A stretch of 64,000 bases of DNA from NCBI RefSeq assembly GCF_903970965.1, contig NZ_CAJCKW010000008.1, positions 62,001 through 126,000 of the forward strand, read 5' to 3'. Position numbers and translations under genes: made by a program. Of this stretch, positions 17,883 to 26,097 are shown in pieces. This DNA comes from Aureimonas sp. ME7 (GTDB lineage: Bacteria; Pseudomonadota; Alphaproteobacteria; Rhizobiales; Rhizobiaceae). Within the stretch, counting starts at the first letter, position 1, and each line of letters opens with the position of its first letter. The notes under the pieces are model-generated. The model had not been told where the DNA came from, did not search any database, and saw only the letters and a list, made by a program, of their open reading frames with translations.

Positions 17883-20504
17883 TCACGGCTGCCAGTCGCG
17901 CATCTCCAAGGCATGCCCGCCGAGCTTCTGAAACGCGCGCTGCCGGCAGGAGAAGACGATGATCTGCTGGTCGCGCGACTGGCGGTGGAGGGCGTCGAAC
18001 ATCCGCTCGATCCGGTCGTCGTCGGAATACACGAGCGCGTCGTCGAGGATGACAGGTGCCGGCTGTCCGTCGCGCGCCAGGAGCCGGGCGAAGGCAAGAC
18101 GCGTCAGGACCGACAATTGCTCGCGCATGCCCCCGCTCAAGCGCTCCACCTCCTCGTCCAGCCCGTTGCGGCGGATCGTCTGGGGCAGGAGCGTCCGGTC
18201 GTCGAAGACGATGGAGGCGTCGTCGAAGAGAAGGCCGAGAAGCGGCTTCAGTTCGGCCATCACGGGTTTCAGATAGAGTTCGCGCGCCTCTGCGCGCGCT
18301 CTCTCCAGCGCTCCCCCGAGCGTTTGGAGAACGGCGACCTCGCGCTCGAAGGCGGCCACCTGCGCGTCGGCCGCCGACAGCGCCTCGGCGGTTTCGCGCC
18401 AGGCTTCCTCCACCGCGTCCTCCGAACGGGCGCGAATTTCCGCGCCGAGTTCGGACAGTTGCAGTTCGAGCTTCTGGATCTCCTTCTCCGCGCTTTCCGC
18501 CACCGAGCGCGCCCGCCGGACGGTGGCCTCTAGGGAGGCGAGGTCGGCAGCGGCGGCGCGCAGGTCGCCGGCGCGCCGGCTCGCATCCTCGAAGGCCTCG
18601 TCGAGGGTGCGCCGCTCGGCTTCGAGCGCCGCGCGGCGATCCTCGCGCTCGTCCTCGCGTCCGAGGATCGCCTCCATGTGGACCTTGTCGGCGTTCAAGG
18701 CGGCCAGCGCCGTATGCGCTTCCAGAATGGCCTCCTCGGCGCGCTGGCGCATCGGCTCCGCTTCACGGGCGGCCTCGCGCGCGTGCTGGCGGCGTGTGTC
18801 GGCTTCTACCAGAAGCGCGCGCAGCGCGGCCGGATCGCCGTCCGGCTCCGGCGCGGCGTCGCCCGTCGGCGTATGCGCGGCGACCTCGGCGCGCAGCTTG
18901 GCCAAGCCTTCGGGCGCGAGAAGCGCGAGGCGGGCGCGCAGCCCTTCCGCCTCGCGTCCCGCCCGCTCGGCCTCCGCCTGACGCGCACGCGCGGAGGCGA
19001 GGTCCGGCACCGCGAGCGCCGCCAGCGCCGCGCGCCGCCGCTCCCGGCACTTCGTCAGCTGCTCGTCGCCGGCGGCCGCCCGGTTGGAGCGCAGCGTGAT
19101 CGTGCCGACGCCCGCCACATGAAGGCTCGCCTGCGAGCCGTAGCTGCGCGTTTCTCCCTCAGTGAGCGGGGCGCCGTCGAGGGTCGCGCGAATATCGCCG
19201 TTCGCCTCGTAGGCGATCGAGACGCTCGGGCGCGCGGCTTCCGCGACCGCTTCCAGCCGGGCGATCTCGATTTCCAGCGCCTGGAGGTCGTCGATCGCGC
19301 GTGGGCTGATCCGCAAGGGCTCGAGGCCGGCCTCGCAGGCTTCCAGCGCTTGACGCGTCGTCTCCGCTTGGCGCATGCGGTCCCGGAGTCCGGCGAAGCG
19401 CGCGGCGGCGTCGCGCGCGCGCGTCGCCGCATCCAGGCGGGCGAGCCCGTTGCGAGCCTCCGCCTGCGCCGCTTCCGCCGCCTCGCCGTTCCGGCGCGCC
19501 GCTTCCAAAACGGCGGCCGCTTCGTCGCGCCTCCGGGTGGCCTCAAGGCGCCGGCTCTCGGTTTCGCCCAGCTTGGCTCGGAGATCGCCGGCCTTGATCC
19601 GAGCTCCCTGAAACGCCTCAAGGGTCCGGCGGGCGCTCTCGCTGCGCTCGCGCGCCAGGCGAAGCTCGGCCTCGGCGGCCTTCAGTCTTTCGGCATGCGC
19701 CCGGGCGAGGTCGAAGGCGGCCTCCGCCCGCTCGATCGCCGCCCGGCGCGAAAGACGGTCGTCCTCCCGGTCGAGCTCGGCGAGACGCCGGGCGGCCAGA
19801 GCCCGCTTGTCCAGCGCCTCGCGCAGCTGCGCGACCTCGGCGGAAAGCTTCGCCTCGCGCGCGGCCAGCGCCTTTTGCTCCTCGATCGCGGCGGCGTATC
19901 GCCCGCCGGCCTTCGGGCCTCGCTTGGTCACGAGCCGGTCGAGCTCGTCCGCCACCCTCGCCATGATCTCGGCCATGCGCCGGCCGCCGGTCACGGCTTC
20001 CACCTCGCCCTGCACCGATTCCAGAAGCGTCGCGCGGGTTTGCCGCTCGCCGTCCTCCTCGGACTTGGAACGGCGCTCGAGACCGGTGACGCCCTGGCGC
20101 ACCCAGAGAAGACCGGCCGGGCCGCCCGTTCCGCCCTTCACGAGGCCGGAGATGAAGTTCTCCGCCTCGTCGGCCTGATGGAGAATGCGCCCGGTTCCTA
20201 AGTCGCTGACGCGGGCGTTCTTGCCGGCGTAATACTGCTTGGCGATGCGAAAGCGCCCCGCCGCCGTCTCGATGTCCACCTCGACGAGCGGGCTGCCGCC
20301 GCTGTAGGGGCGCAGGCGCTGAACCTCGCCGGGCGTTCCCGAATAGGGCTGGAAGAACAGGGCGTGCAGCGCCTCGAAGCTCGTGGACTTGCCGAACTCG
20401 TTGGCCGCGCAAAGGACGTTGACGCCGTCGCCGAAACCCTCGATCGCGACCCCTCGTCCGGCGAAGCGCCGGACGTTGTGAAGGCGAAGCGCGTGGATCC
20501 TCAT
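17883..20504 (-). CDS. SbcC/YhaN-like coiled-coil AAA ATPase
   Basis: An 873-residue SMC-like ATPase. The N-terminal ATP lobe has MRIHALRLHNVRRFAG followed by the P-loop CAANEFGKST at 32-41. A long charged alanine/arginine/glutamate-rich coiled coil (about 170-700) follows, and the C-terminal lobe has the signature RLSGGMREQLSVLTRLAFARLL and Walker B VILDDALVYSDDDR. It is a relative of SbcC, closest in layout to YhaN/YhaN-like proteins that work with a YhaO nuclease. The true start ATG at 20504 overlaps the upstream nuclease gene's stop by four bases; the open frame extends upstream to 21236 only as antisense-like sequence across the nuclease gene. Likely role: DNA-end processing or repair. 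Confidence 0.87.
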   Translation of the reverse strand: MRIHALRLHNVRRFAGRGVAIEGFGDGVNVLCAANEFGKSTSFEALHALFFQPYSGTPGEVQRLRPYSGGSPLVEVDIETAAGRFRIAKQYYAGKNARVSDLGTGRILHQADEAENFISGLVKGGTGGPAGLLWVRQGVTGLERRSKSEEDGERQTRATLLESVQGEVEAVTGGRRMAEIMARVADELDRLVTKRGPKAGGRYAAAIEEQKALAAREAKLSAEVAQLREALDKRALAARRLAELDREDDRLSRRAAIERAEAAFDLARAHAERLKAAEAELRLARERSESARRTLEAFQGARIKAGDLRAKLGETESRRLEATRRRDEAAAVLEAARRNGEAAEAAQAEARNGLARLDAATRARDAAARFAGLRDRMRQAETTRQALEACEAGLEPLRISPRAIDDLQALEIEIARLEAVAEAARPSVSIAYEANGDIRATLDGAPLTEGETRSYGSQASLHVAGVGTITLRSNRAAAGDEQLTKCRERRRAALAALAVPDLASARARQAEAERAGREAEGLRARLALLAPEGLAKLRAEVAAHTPTGDAAPEPDGDPAALRALLVEADTRRQHAREAAREAEPMRQRAEEAILEAHTALAALNADKVHMEAILGREDEREDRRAALEAERRTLDEAFEDASRRAGDLRAAAADLASLEATVRRARSVAESAEKEIQKLELQLSELGAEIRARSEDAVEEAWRETAEALSAADAQVAAFEREVAVLQTLGGALERARAEARELYLKPVMAELKPLLGLLFDDASIVFDDRTLLPQTIRRNGLDEEVERLSGGMREQLSVLTRLAFARLLARDGQPAPVILDDALVYSDDDRIERMFDALHRQSRDQQIIVFSCRQRAFQKLGGHALEMRDWQP

Positions 20505-21625
20505 GCCGCCACCGTCTGCGACAGGGCATAAAGGCGAGCCAGCGCGGCGCGCGCGATCTCGCGCTCCGAACCGGCGAGTCCGGCGTCCTCCGATCGGCGC
20601 AGGAGTGCGTCCGCCGCCTCGCGCAGCGCCCCCGCGCGGTCGATCCGGTCGAGGTCCTCGACCTCGCACTCGCTGATCAGCCCTTCCGCGTCGAGTGCGA
20701 GATGGGCGAACTCGGGCACCGCATGCGCCACCGCTTCGAGAAGCGCCGTTCGATCGGCCAAGCGCACCGTTCCGGTGACGCTGAGCTGAACCAGCGTCTG
20801 TCGCCGCGCGTCGGGGGGTGGGAGACGGGAGGCAAGGGTGCCCACGGCATCCTCGCCGTTCATCAGGTGCAGCTCCAGGACGCGCCAGGAAAAGCTCGCG
20901 GTCGGCAGCGACGCGGCCTCGGGCAGGGCACCCGGGGCGTCGAGCCGGATCAGGAGCGCTTCGCCCGGCCGGTCGTGCTTGAAGCGGTCGGGCTCGGGCG
21001 CGCCGCTGTAGCGCGTGCGCGGATCCACCGTCATCGCCCCGTGCCAGTCGCCGAGCGCCAGATAGTCGAGCCCGGCGCGGCGCGCCCGGTCGGGCGCCAG
21101 GATGTCGGCGCCCGAACCTTCCTCCGAGAAGCTCTGGATCGGACCGTGAGCAAGCCCGATGCGCAGCGTGCCTTCGGGCGTGGCGGCAGCGTCCATCCAT
21201 TCCGTCAGGTCCCGGCCCGGGCGACGGGTGGTGCAAGGGGCCGGCAGAAGAACGGCTCGGCCCCCGAGTTCGATCGGGCGCGCTTCGACGGCGAGGATCA
21301 CGTTGGGCGGCGCCTCGGCCTTGAGGCTGGCCCAGAGTTGCGAAGCCTGGAGCGAATCGTGGTTGCCCGGCAGGATCACCCAGCGGATCGGCGCGTGGCG
21401 CGCCATTTCGACCAGCGCCTGACGGCGGATGTCAGGGGCGGGGGTTTCGGTGTCGAACGTGTCGCCCGCCAGAAGGATCGTCTCGGCACCGGTGTCGCGC
21501 GCGTGGCCAGCAAGGCGAGACAGGACGCCGTGGCGCGCTTCGCGCAGGCGGCCGGGCAGATCTCCACCGAGATGGCCGAAGCGCTTGCCCAGATGCAGGT
21601 CGCTCGAATGGATGAAACGGATCAT
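20501..21625 (-). CDS. SbcD/YhaO-like metallophosphoesterase exonuclease
   Basis: A 374-residue Mre11/SbcD-type nuclease. The metal-binding motifs appear in order: FIHSSDLHLG (Asp9, His11), LLAGDTFDT, ILPGNHDS, GLAHGPI and LALGDWHG. SbcD nucleases cut DNA ends and hairpins under the control of an SMC-like ATPase, and the ATPase gene follows with a four-base ATGA overlap, so the two form a coupled pair. The protein is shorter than E. coli SbcD (about 400) and resembles YhaO. A perfect 12-bp palindrome (GCGTTCGAACGC, 21665-21676) lies 40 bases upstream of the start; its role is unknown. Real SbcCD may exist elsewhere in the genome. Confidence 0.88.
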   Translation of the reverse strand: MIRFIHSSDLHLGKRFGHLGGDLPGRLREARHGVLSRLAGHARDTGAETILLAGDTFDTETPAPDIRRQALVEMARHAPIRWVILPGNHDSLQASQLWASLKAEAPPNVILAVEARPIELGGRAVLLPAPCTTRRPGRDLTEWMDAAATPEGTLRIGLAHGPIQSFSEEGSGADILAPDRARRAGLDYLALGDWHGAMTVDPRTRYSGAPEPDRFKHDRPGEALLIRLDAPGALPEAASLPTASFSWRVLELHLMNGEDAVGTLASRLPPPDARRQTLVQLSVTGTVRLADRTALLEAVAHAVPEFAHLALDAEGLISECEVEDLDRIDRAGALREAADALLRRSEDAGLAGSEREIARAALARLYALSQTVAA

Positions 21626-21778
21626 GCGGGACCTTGCGGGTTCGAAACGCGGCCGGCGAGCGGTGCGTTCGAACGCCCCTTCGGTTTCGGGAGGCGGTTT
21701 CGATGCCGAATGCTGTAGCCGGGGGGCGAAGACGAGGGCAAGCCGCGATCGGACGCGAAGCGGGACGGCGGGCGGGTC

Positions 21779-23800
21779 TCAGGCCGAGCGCAGCGCGGTC
21801 CTGCCTTCCGGGCGTCGAAGCGTGGGCGGTCGGATTTTCTCGGGCGAGGTCGGGCGGCCGATGAGGTAGCCCTGGATCTGGTCGATCCGGTATTCGCGCA
21901 TCAGGGCGAGCTGCCAGGGGTGCTCCACACCCTCCACCAGGATCTGCTTGGAGCGGTTGCGAACGAGCGCGATGATGTCCTGCATCATCGCCGCCCCTTG
22001 CGGGGTGGCACAGTCGGCCAGGAACGAGCGGTCGATCTTGACCGTGTCGAAGTCGATCAGCCGCAGCCAGGACAGGCCGGCGAACCCGGTGCCGAAGTCG
22101 TCGAGCCAGATGCGGATGCCGAGCTGCTTCAACTCGGCGATGCAGCGCAGGACGCCCGAGTTGATCTCGAGTTCCAGCCCTTCGGTGATCTCGAAGGCGA
22201 GCCGGTTGCCCTCGACGTTGGTTTCCCCGAGGATCGCGGCGATCGACGCCGAGAAGCCGGGCGCCCGCAGCTGAACGGCCGATACGTTGACGCTGACCAC
22301 CGGAATGCGATCGTCGCACAGGATCTCGCGGCAGACGGTGCGCACCGCCCAGCGACCGAGTTCCAGGATGGCGCCCGTGCGCTCCGCGATCGGGATGAAG
22401 ACGCTGGGCGGAACGCTGGTCCCGTCGAGCATGCGCAGGCGCATCAGCGCCTCGGCCGCGTCCATGCGCCCCGTCGCCACGTTCTGGATCGGCTGGTAGG
22501 CGAGCGACACGAGGTCCTGCGCCACCGCGATGCGCAGGAGCGCGGCGATGTTCTCGCTGTCGTCGTTGCCCTGCGGGTCGCCGGGGTCGAACAGGCGCAC
22601 GCAGTTCCGCCCGCTCGCCTTGGCGGCGTAGAGCGCCCGGTCGGCCTCGTTGATCAGGCGCTCGAGCTTCGCCCCGTTCTGCGGGCGGGTCAGCGAAGCG
22701 CCGACGCTCGCGGTCACCACATCCTCGCCGTCGCGCCGGTGCTGGTGGGGAAGCGCGAGCGTCACCACCGCCAGCCGGATCAGCTCGGCCAAGGCGTCGA
22801 GTTCGTCCGTGTTGGCGACGCGGGCGAGAACGATGAACTCCTCGCCGCCGTAGCGGCCGAGCGAAGCGCCGTAGGGCTTGATCGTGCCGGCCAGGGTCTC
22901 GCCCACGCGCAGAAGGCAGCGATCCCCCTCCTGGTGCCCGTAGTAGTCGTTGTAGCTCTTGAAGAAGTCGATATCGATCAGGATGGCGGAGAACGGTGCT
23001 CCGTGGGTCTTCCAATCGTTCCAGAGGTGGCGCAGCTTCTCGTCGATCGAGCGGCGGTTCTCCAGCCCCGTCAGGGGATCGGTGTTGGACAGGCGGAAAA
23101 GCTCCCGGCTGCGCTGGAGCACCTCGTCTTCGCGGATCTCGGCCTTCAGCGCGTTGAGGAACACGTTGTAGCGCTCGATGTTGAGCTTCATGTTCACATA
23201 GGCGTTCAAGGCGAAGCACGAGACGTAGAAGGTCCCGAAGGCCATCACGTAGGGGATGGAAACGGTGGTGAGCGAGAAGATCGCGGCGAAGAAGGCGAGG
23301 ACCATCAGGATCGAGGCCGTGTTCGCCGTCCGCGGCTTGAAGTTGAAGAACAGGCAGGCGACCATGACGAAGATCGTGCCGAAGATCATGTAGTAGGAAA
23401 CGCTGAGCGCCTGCGCACTCGAGATCGCCACGCCCAGCCATCCGAGATAGCAGACGACCACGATCCCGGCGCACACCGCGTCGAAGCGCTCGGCGTCGAC
23501 CCGCAAGCGCCACATGCCCTCCACCGTCGCCAGCGCGAGAAGGCCGAGCCCGACGCGCACGAACAATGTCAGACCTGCGACGTCGGGAAGAAGGACAGCG
23601 TCCAGACCGAGAAACAGGACGTAGATGACGACCGCCGCCCACATGCTGAAGCGGGCGTCGCGGCGGCGATGCAAGGTGCGGCGCTTGTTGTAGAGGTGGC
23701 GCAACTGGGGGGAGGCCGCGGCCCACCACGGCCTTGCCAGTTCGCTGTCCACCAGGTTGGCCAGATCGGCGTCCGATGCCATCGTCATCGCCCCTGGCAT
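21779..23800 (-). CDS. Membrane GGDEF-EAL cyclic-di-GMP enzyme
   Basis: A 673-residue protein with about six hydrophobic helices in residues 50-205, a GGDEF domain (GGEEF at 318-322) and an EAL domain (EAL at 450-452). The EAL catalytic set looks complete: EALMRL, VSVNVSAVQL, FEITEG, LDDFGTGF, VKIDRSF and IQGYLIGRP, so phosphodiesterase activity is likely. The GGEEF core is intact, but I see no RxxD inhibitory site just upstream, so any cyclase activity would lack product inhibition. The membrane part is not a known periplasmic sensor and may sense membrane-associated signals. The start used is ATG 23800; ATGs at 23788 and 23782 are alternatives. It diverges from the methyltransferase gene across a CtrA-box region. 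Confidence 0.93.
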   Translation of the reverse strand: MPGAMTMASDADLANLVDSELARPWWAAASPQLRHLYNKRRTLHRRRDARFSMWAAVVIYVLFLGLDAVLLPDVAGLTLFVRVGLGLLALATVEGMWRLRVDAERFDAVCAGIVVVCYLGWLGVAISSAQALSVSYYMIFGTIFVMVACLFFNFKPRTANTASILMVLAFFAAIFSLTTVSIPYVMAFGTFYVSCFALNAYVNMKLNIERYNVFLNALKAEIREDEVLQRSRELFRLSNTDPLTGLENRRSIDEKLRHLWNDWKTHGAPFSAILIDIDFFKSYNDYYGHQEGDRCLLRVGETLAGTIKPYGASLGRYGGEEFIVLARVANTDELDALAELIRLAVVTLALPHQHRRDGEDVVTASVGASLTRPQNGAKLERLINEADRALYAAKASGRNCVRLFDPGDPQGNDDSENIAALLRIAVAQDLVSLAYQPIQNVATGRMDAAEALMRLRMLDGTSVPPSVFIPIAERTGAILELGRWAVRTVCREILCDDRIPVVSVNVSAVQLRAPGFSASIAAILGETNVEGNRLAFEITEGLELEINSGVLRCIAELKQLGIRIWLDDFGTGFAGLSWLRLIDFDTVKIDRSFLADCATPQGAAMMQDIIALVRNRSKQILVEGVEHPWQLALMREYRIDQIQGYLIGRPTSPEKIRPPTLRRPEGRTALRSA

Positions 23801-24136
23801 GTCCGCATCACACGCGAACGCGGCTTCGAGCGAAGCGGGCCTCTCATGTGAAGGGCGTTGGTCATCACGTTCCTACTCCGACATCCCTATCCGGGAGCAT
23901 CGTGCACCCCGTCGGCGAAAGGCCAGCTTCGAATCGTCAGTCCTAAAGGACAAATCCTAAACCCCTGTTTTCGGCACCAGCAGACGCACGCGAAATCGCG
24001 CCACACCCTCTCCGACCCCTTAATGCGGTGGAGTTGTGGGAAGCTCCATCCTCATAACCGGAAGTTCTAATCCGGTGGAGACAGAAGCCGATTCGATGGC
24101 TTATGGTTAACAAGTCATTAACCTTGAAGTATCGAT
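23801..24136. promoter_or_regulatory. Divergent intergenic region with CtrA-type box
   Basis: A 336-base AT-richer spacer between the GGDEF-EAL and methyltransferase genes. TTAA at 24107-24110 and TTAA at 24118-24121 are separated by exactly seven bases and followed by CC, a perfect match to the alphaproteobacterial CtrA recognition sequence TTAA-N7-TTAA. It lies 15 bases before the methyltransferase ATG, so bound CtrA could block or position RNA polymerase. A small inverted repeat ACCGGA/TCCGGT (24057-24076) lies upstream. No gene is visible in the spacer. Confidence 0.65.
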
Positions 24137-25168
24137 ATGAGCCAAGTTCAATTCGACATCGACGGCGAAACCCTCATCACGCGCGAGCAGATCGCCGGTG
24201 CGACGTCCGCGACCCTGCCGAGCGATATGCTGGCTCAGGCCGAGGCGCAGCTGGCTCTTCTCCTCGGCATTACGCAAGGTCGCCTCGCGAGCGGGACGCA
24301 GGCCGGGGCGGCGGTCGGCTACCTCTTCGCCGAGCTGCACAAGCTGCGCGCGGCGGTTGCACCCGAGAACTGGCAGGCTCTGGTGCCGCAGGCGCAGCGG
24401 CATCCGGTCGCCGAGCTCCTCCACCAGGATCCGTTCACCGCCTGGTCCTTCGACAAGCCGCGCGGCTATTCCGGCGACGCACGCCTTCTCGACTTCATCT
24501 ATCGCCATCCGAGCGTCGAGACGCTCGTGGCGGACGCGACGCCGCTCGGCCGTGCGATCTACGACTACACGAGCAGCGCGCCTGCGGCGGCGGCCGTTCG
24601 CGAGCGGCGCGAGATCCTGGCGCAGACTGTCGACAGGACGGCGGAGCGGGCCCCGGGCGCCGAAATCCTGACGATCGCGGGCGGCCATCTGCGCGAGGCC
24701 GGGCTGACGGCGGCGCTCGAGGCGGGGCGCATCGGCCGTTGGATCGTCCTCGACCAGGACCCGATGAGCGTCGGCTCCATGGTTCGCGACTTTTCGGGAA
24801 GCGTGGTCGAGGCCCGCGACGGCTCGGTGAAGGGGCTTCTGGGCAAGACCTATTCGCTCGGCACGTTCGACTGCGTGTATGCCGCGGGCCTCTACGACTA
24901 TCTGCCGGAGAACGCCGCCATCCGGCTGACGCGCGTCTGCCTCGACCTCCTGAAGCCGGGCGGCGAGTTCCTGTTCGCTAACTTCAACCGGGAGATCGAC
25001 GACGACGGCTACATGGAAACCTTCATGAACTGGCCGTTGCTCCTGCGTTCGGAGGCGGAAATGCGCGAGATCGCCGATGCCAGCATGCAGGGCGTCGAGG
25101 GAACGAGCGAGATCTTCTACGGCGCCAATCGCAACATCATCTACGGCATCTGCCGCAAGGCGAACTGA
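24137..25168 (+). CDS. SAM-dependent methyltransferase-like protein
   Basis: A 343-residue protein with a class I methyltransferase fold in its C-terminal half: EILTIAGGHLREAG as a degenerate SAM loop, WIVLDQDPMSV, FDCVYAAGLYDYLPE and LLKPGGEFLFANF. The N-terminal half carries DPFTAWSFDKPRGYSGDARLLDFIY, a signature of proteins annotated near 3-hydroxy fatty acid methyl ester (extracellular factor) synthesis, and an N-terminal helical segment. The substrate is unknown; a small lipid-like signal is only a guess from that resemblance. The gene is monocistronic, divergent from a c-di-GMP enzyme, and has a perfect CtrA box just before the start, suggesting cell-cycle control. Confidence 0.75.
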   Translation: MSQVQFDIDGETLITREQIAGATSATLPSDMLAQAEAQLALLLGITQGRLASGTQAGAAVGYLFAELHKLRAAVAPENWQALVPQAQRHPVAELLHQDPFTAWSFDKPRGYSGDARLLDFIYRHPSVETLVADATPLGRAIYDYTSSAPAAAAVRERREILAQTVDRTAERAPGAEILTIAGGHLREAGLTAALEAGRIGRWIVLDQDPMSVGSMVRDFSGSVVEARDGSVKGLLGKTYSLGTFDCVYAAGLYDYLPENAAIRLTRVCLDLLKPGGEFLFANFNREIDDDGYMETFMNWPLLLRSEAEMREIADASMQGVEGTSEIFYGANRNIIYGICRKAN

Positions 25169-25357
25169 GGCGGCCACACCGCCCGTTCCCCCCGGCCGCG
25201 CAGACGCGCCGCCGGGGGGGCGAGATGAGACAGTGAGGCGAGGGCGTCACACCAAGCCCGAGACACGGCCGGTCCTGCAGAAAATATGGAACCACTTCGG
25301 CCCGCCAGTCTTGAATCGAGCCGGTGCCCCTATCCCGGCCATGCATCCGAGGCTGTC

Positions 25358-25570
25358 ATGACCCCACTCGCCCGATCCGTCACGAGCTCGCACCTCCAGG
25401 GTGCGGTGCGTCGGGCTATGGCGCACACCTCGTCGTTTCGCATCGACTCCGAACTGCCCGATGCCTTTCGGCGCCGTCTGGAAGAACTCGACCGCGTGAC
25501 GTCCGACCAGGACCGAGGCGAAGCGAGACCGTTCGGCAAAGCCGTGTCCGTGTCGTCGTCTGCGCGCTAG
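25358..25570 (+). CDS. Possible small hypothetical protein
   Basis: A 70-codon open frame (MTPLARSVTSSHLQGA start) that ends inside the last codons of the convergent acetyltransferase gene. The middle (FRIDSELPDAFRRRLEELDRV) could form an amphipathic helix. I count about three quarters of third codon positions as G or C, lower than the neighbours. There is no clear ribosome-binding site, and I recognise no family. It is the only coding candidate in the gap 25169-25566; it may not be expressed. Confidence 0.3.
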   Translation: MTPLARSVTSSHLQGAVRRAMAHTSSFRIDSELPDAFRRRLEELDRVTSDQDRGEARPFGKAVSVSSSAR

Positions 25571-26097
25571 GAGCGACTGTCTCCGGTTCGAGGGGCACTC
25601 TCGTCGGCCTCGCGCGTCATTTCCACCATCGACGGGCGAAAACCGGCCTTTTCGAAAAAGGCGCGCGCCCGCTCGTTGCGATACGCGGTGGATAGAACGA
25701 TCCGCGGCGCCCTCCGGGTTCGAAACTTGGCCAGCACCGCGTCGAGGAGGCGCCATCCGGCGCCCTGTCCCCGATGCGCCGGGTCCACCATCAGATCGTG
25801 GATCACGCCGGCGGGGCCGCGCAGCGACATGTAGTCGGTCCCTTCCATCGCGGCATAGACGTATCCGATCACCGCGTCGCCCGAGTGGGCCGCCAGGATG
25901 ACGACATCCGGGCGCTCGAGTTCGCCGAGCAGATAGTCGGCATAGCCCTGCGGCGTGGCGGAATCGGGGGAAATGAAGCGTTCGGGGTCGAAGTCGTGAT
26001 GCAGGCGCACGAGCATCGCGCCGAGCCGTCCGATAGCCGCCATGTCGGCCGGGCGCGCGGGCTCCACGCGCAAGGGGAGGGGCGAGGTCGCCTTCAT
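25567..26097 (-). CDS. GNAT-family N-acetyltransferase
   Basis: A 176-residue acetyltransferase. The acetyl-CoA pyrophosphate loop is visible in IHDLMVDPAHRGQGAGWRLLDAV (R-x-x-G-x-G/A form), preceded by the strand VIGYVYAAMEG and followed by the C-terminal strand RARAFFEKAGFRPS. This is enough for GNAT assignment; the acceptor (amine, protein N-terminus or small molecule) cannot be told. Its ATG directly follows the stop of the sensor-kinase gene (TGAATG), so the two are one transcriptional and probably one translational unit, hinting at a joint stress or sensing role. Confidence 0.88.
   Translation of the reverse strand: MKATSPLPLRVEPARPADMAAIGRLGAMLVRLHHDFDPERFISPDSATPQGYADYLLGELERPDVVILAAHSGDAVIGYVYAAMEGTDYMSLRGPAGVIHDLMVDPAHRGQGAGWRLLDAVLAKFRTRRAPRIVLSTAYRNERARAFFEKAGFRPSMVEMTREADESAPRTGDSRS

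Noticed and set aside
20505-21236. Upstream extension of the YhaN-like frame by about 244 codons
   Set aside because: It lies inside the YhaO-like gene in another frame and has no family resemblance; the ATG at 20504 overlaps the nuclease stop as ATGA.
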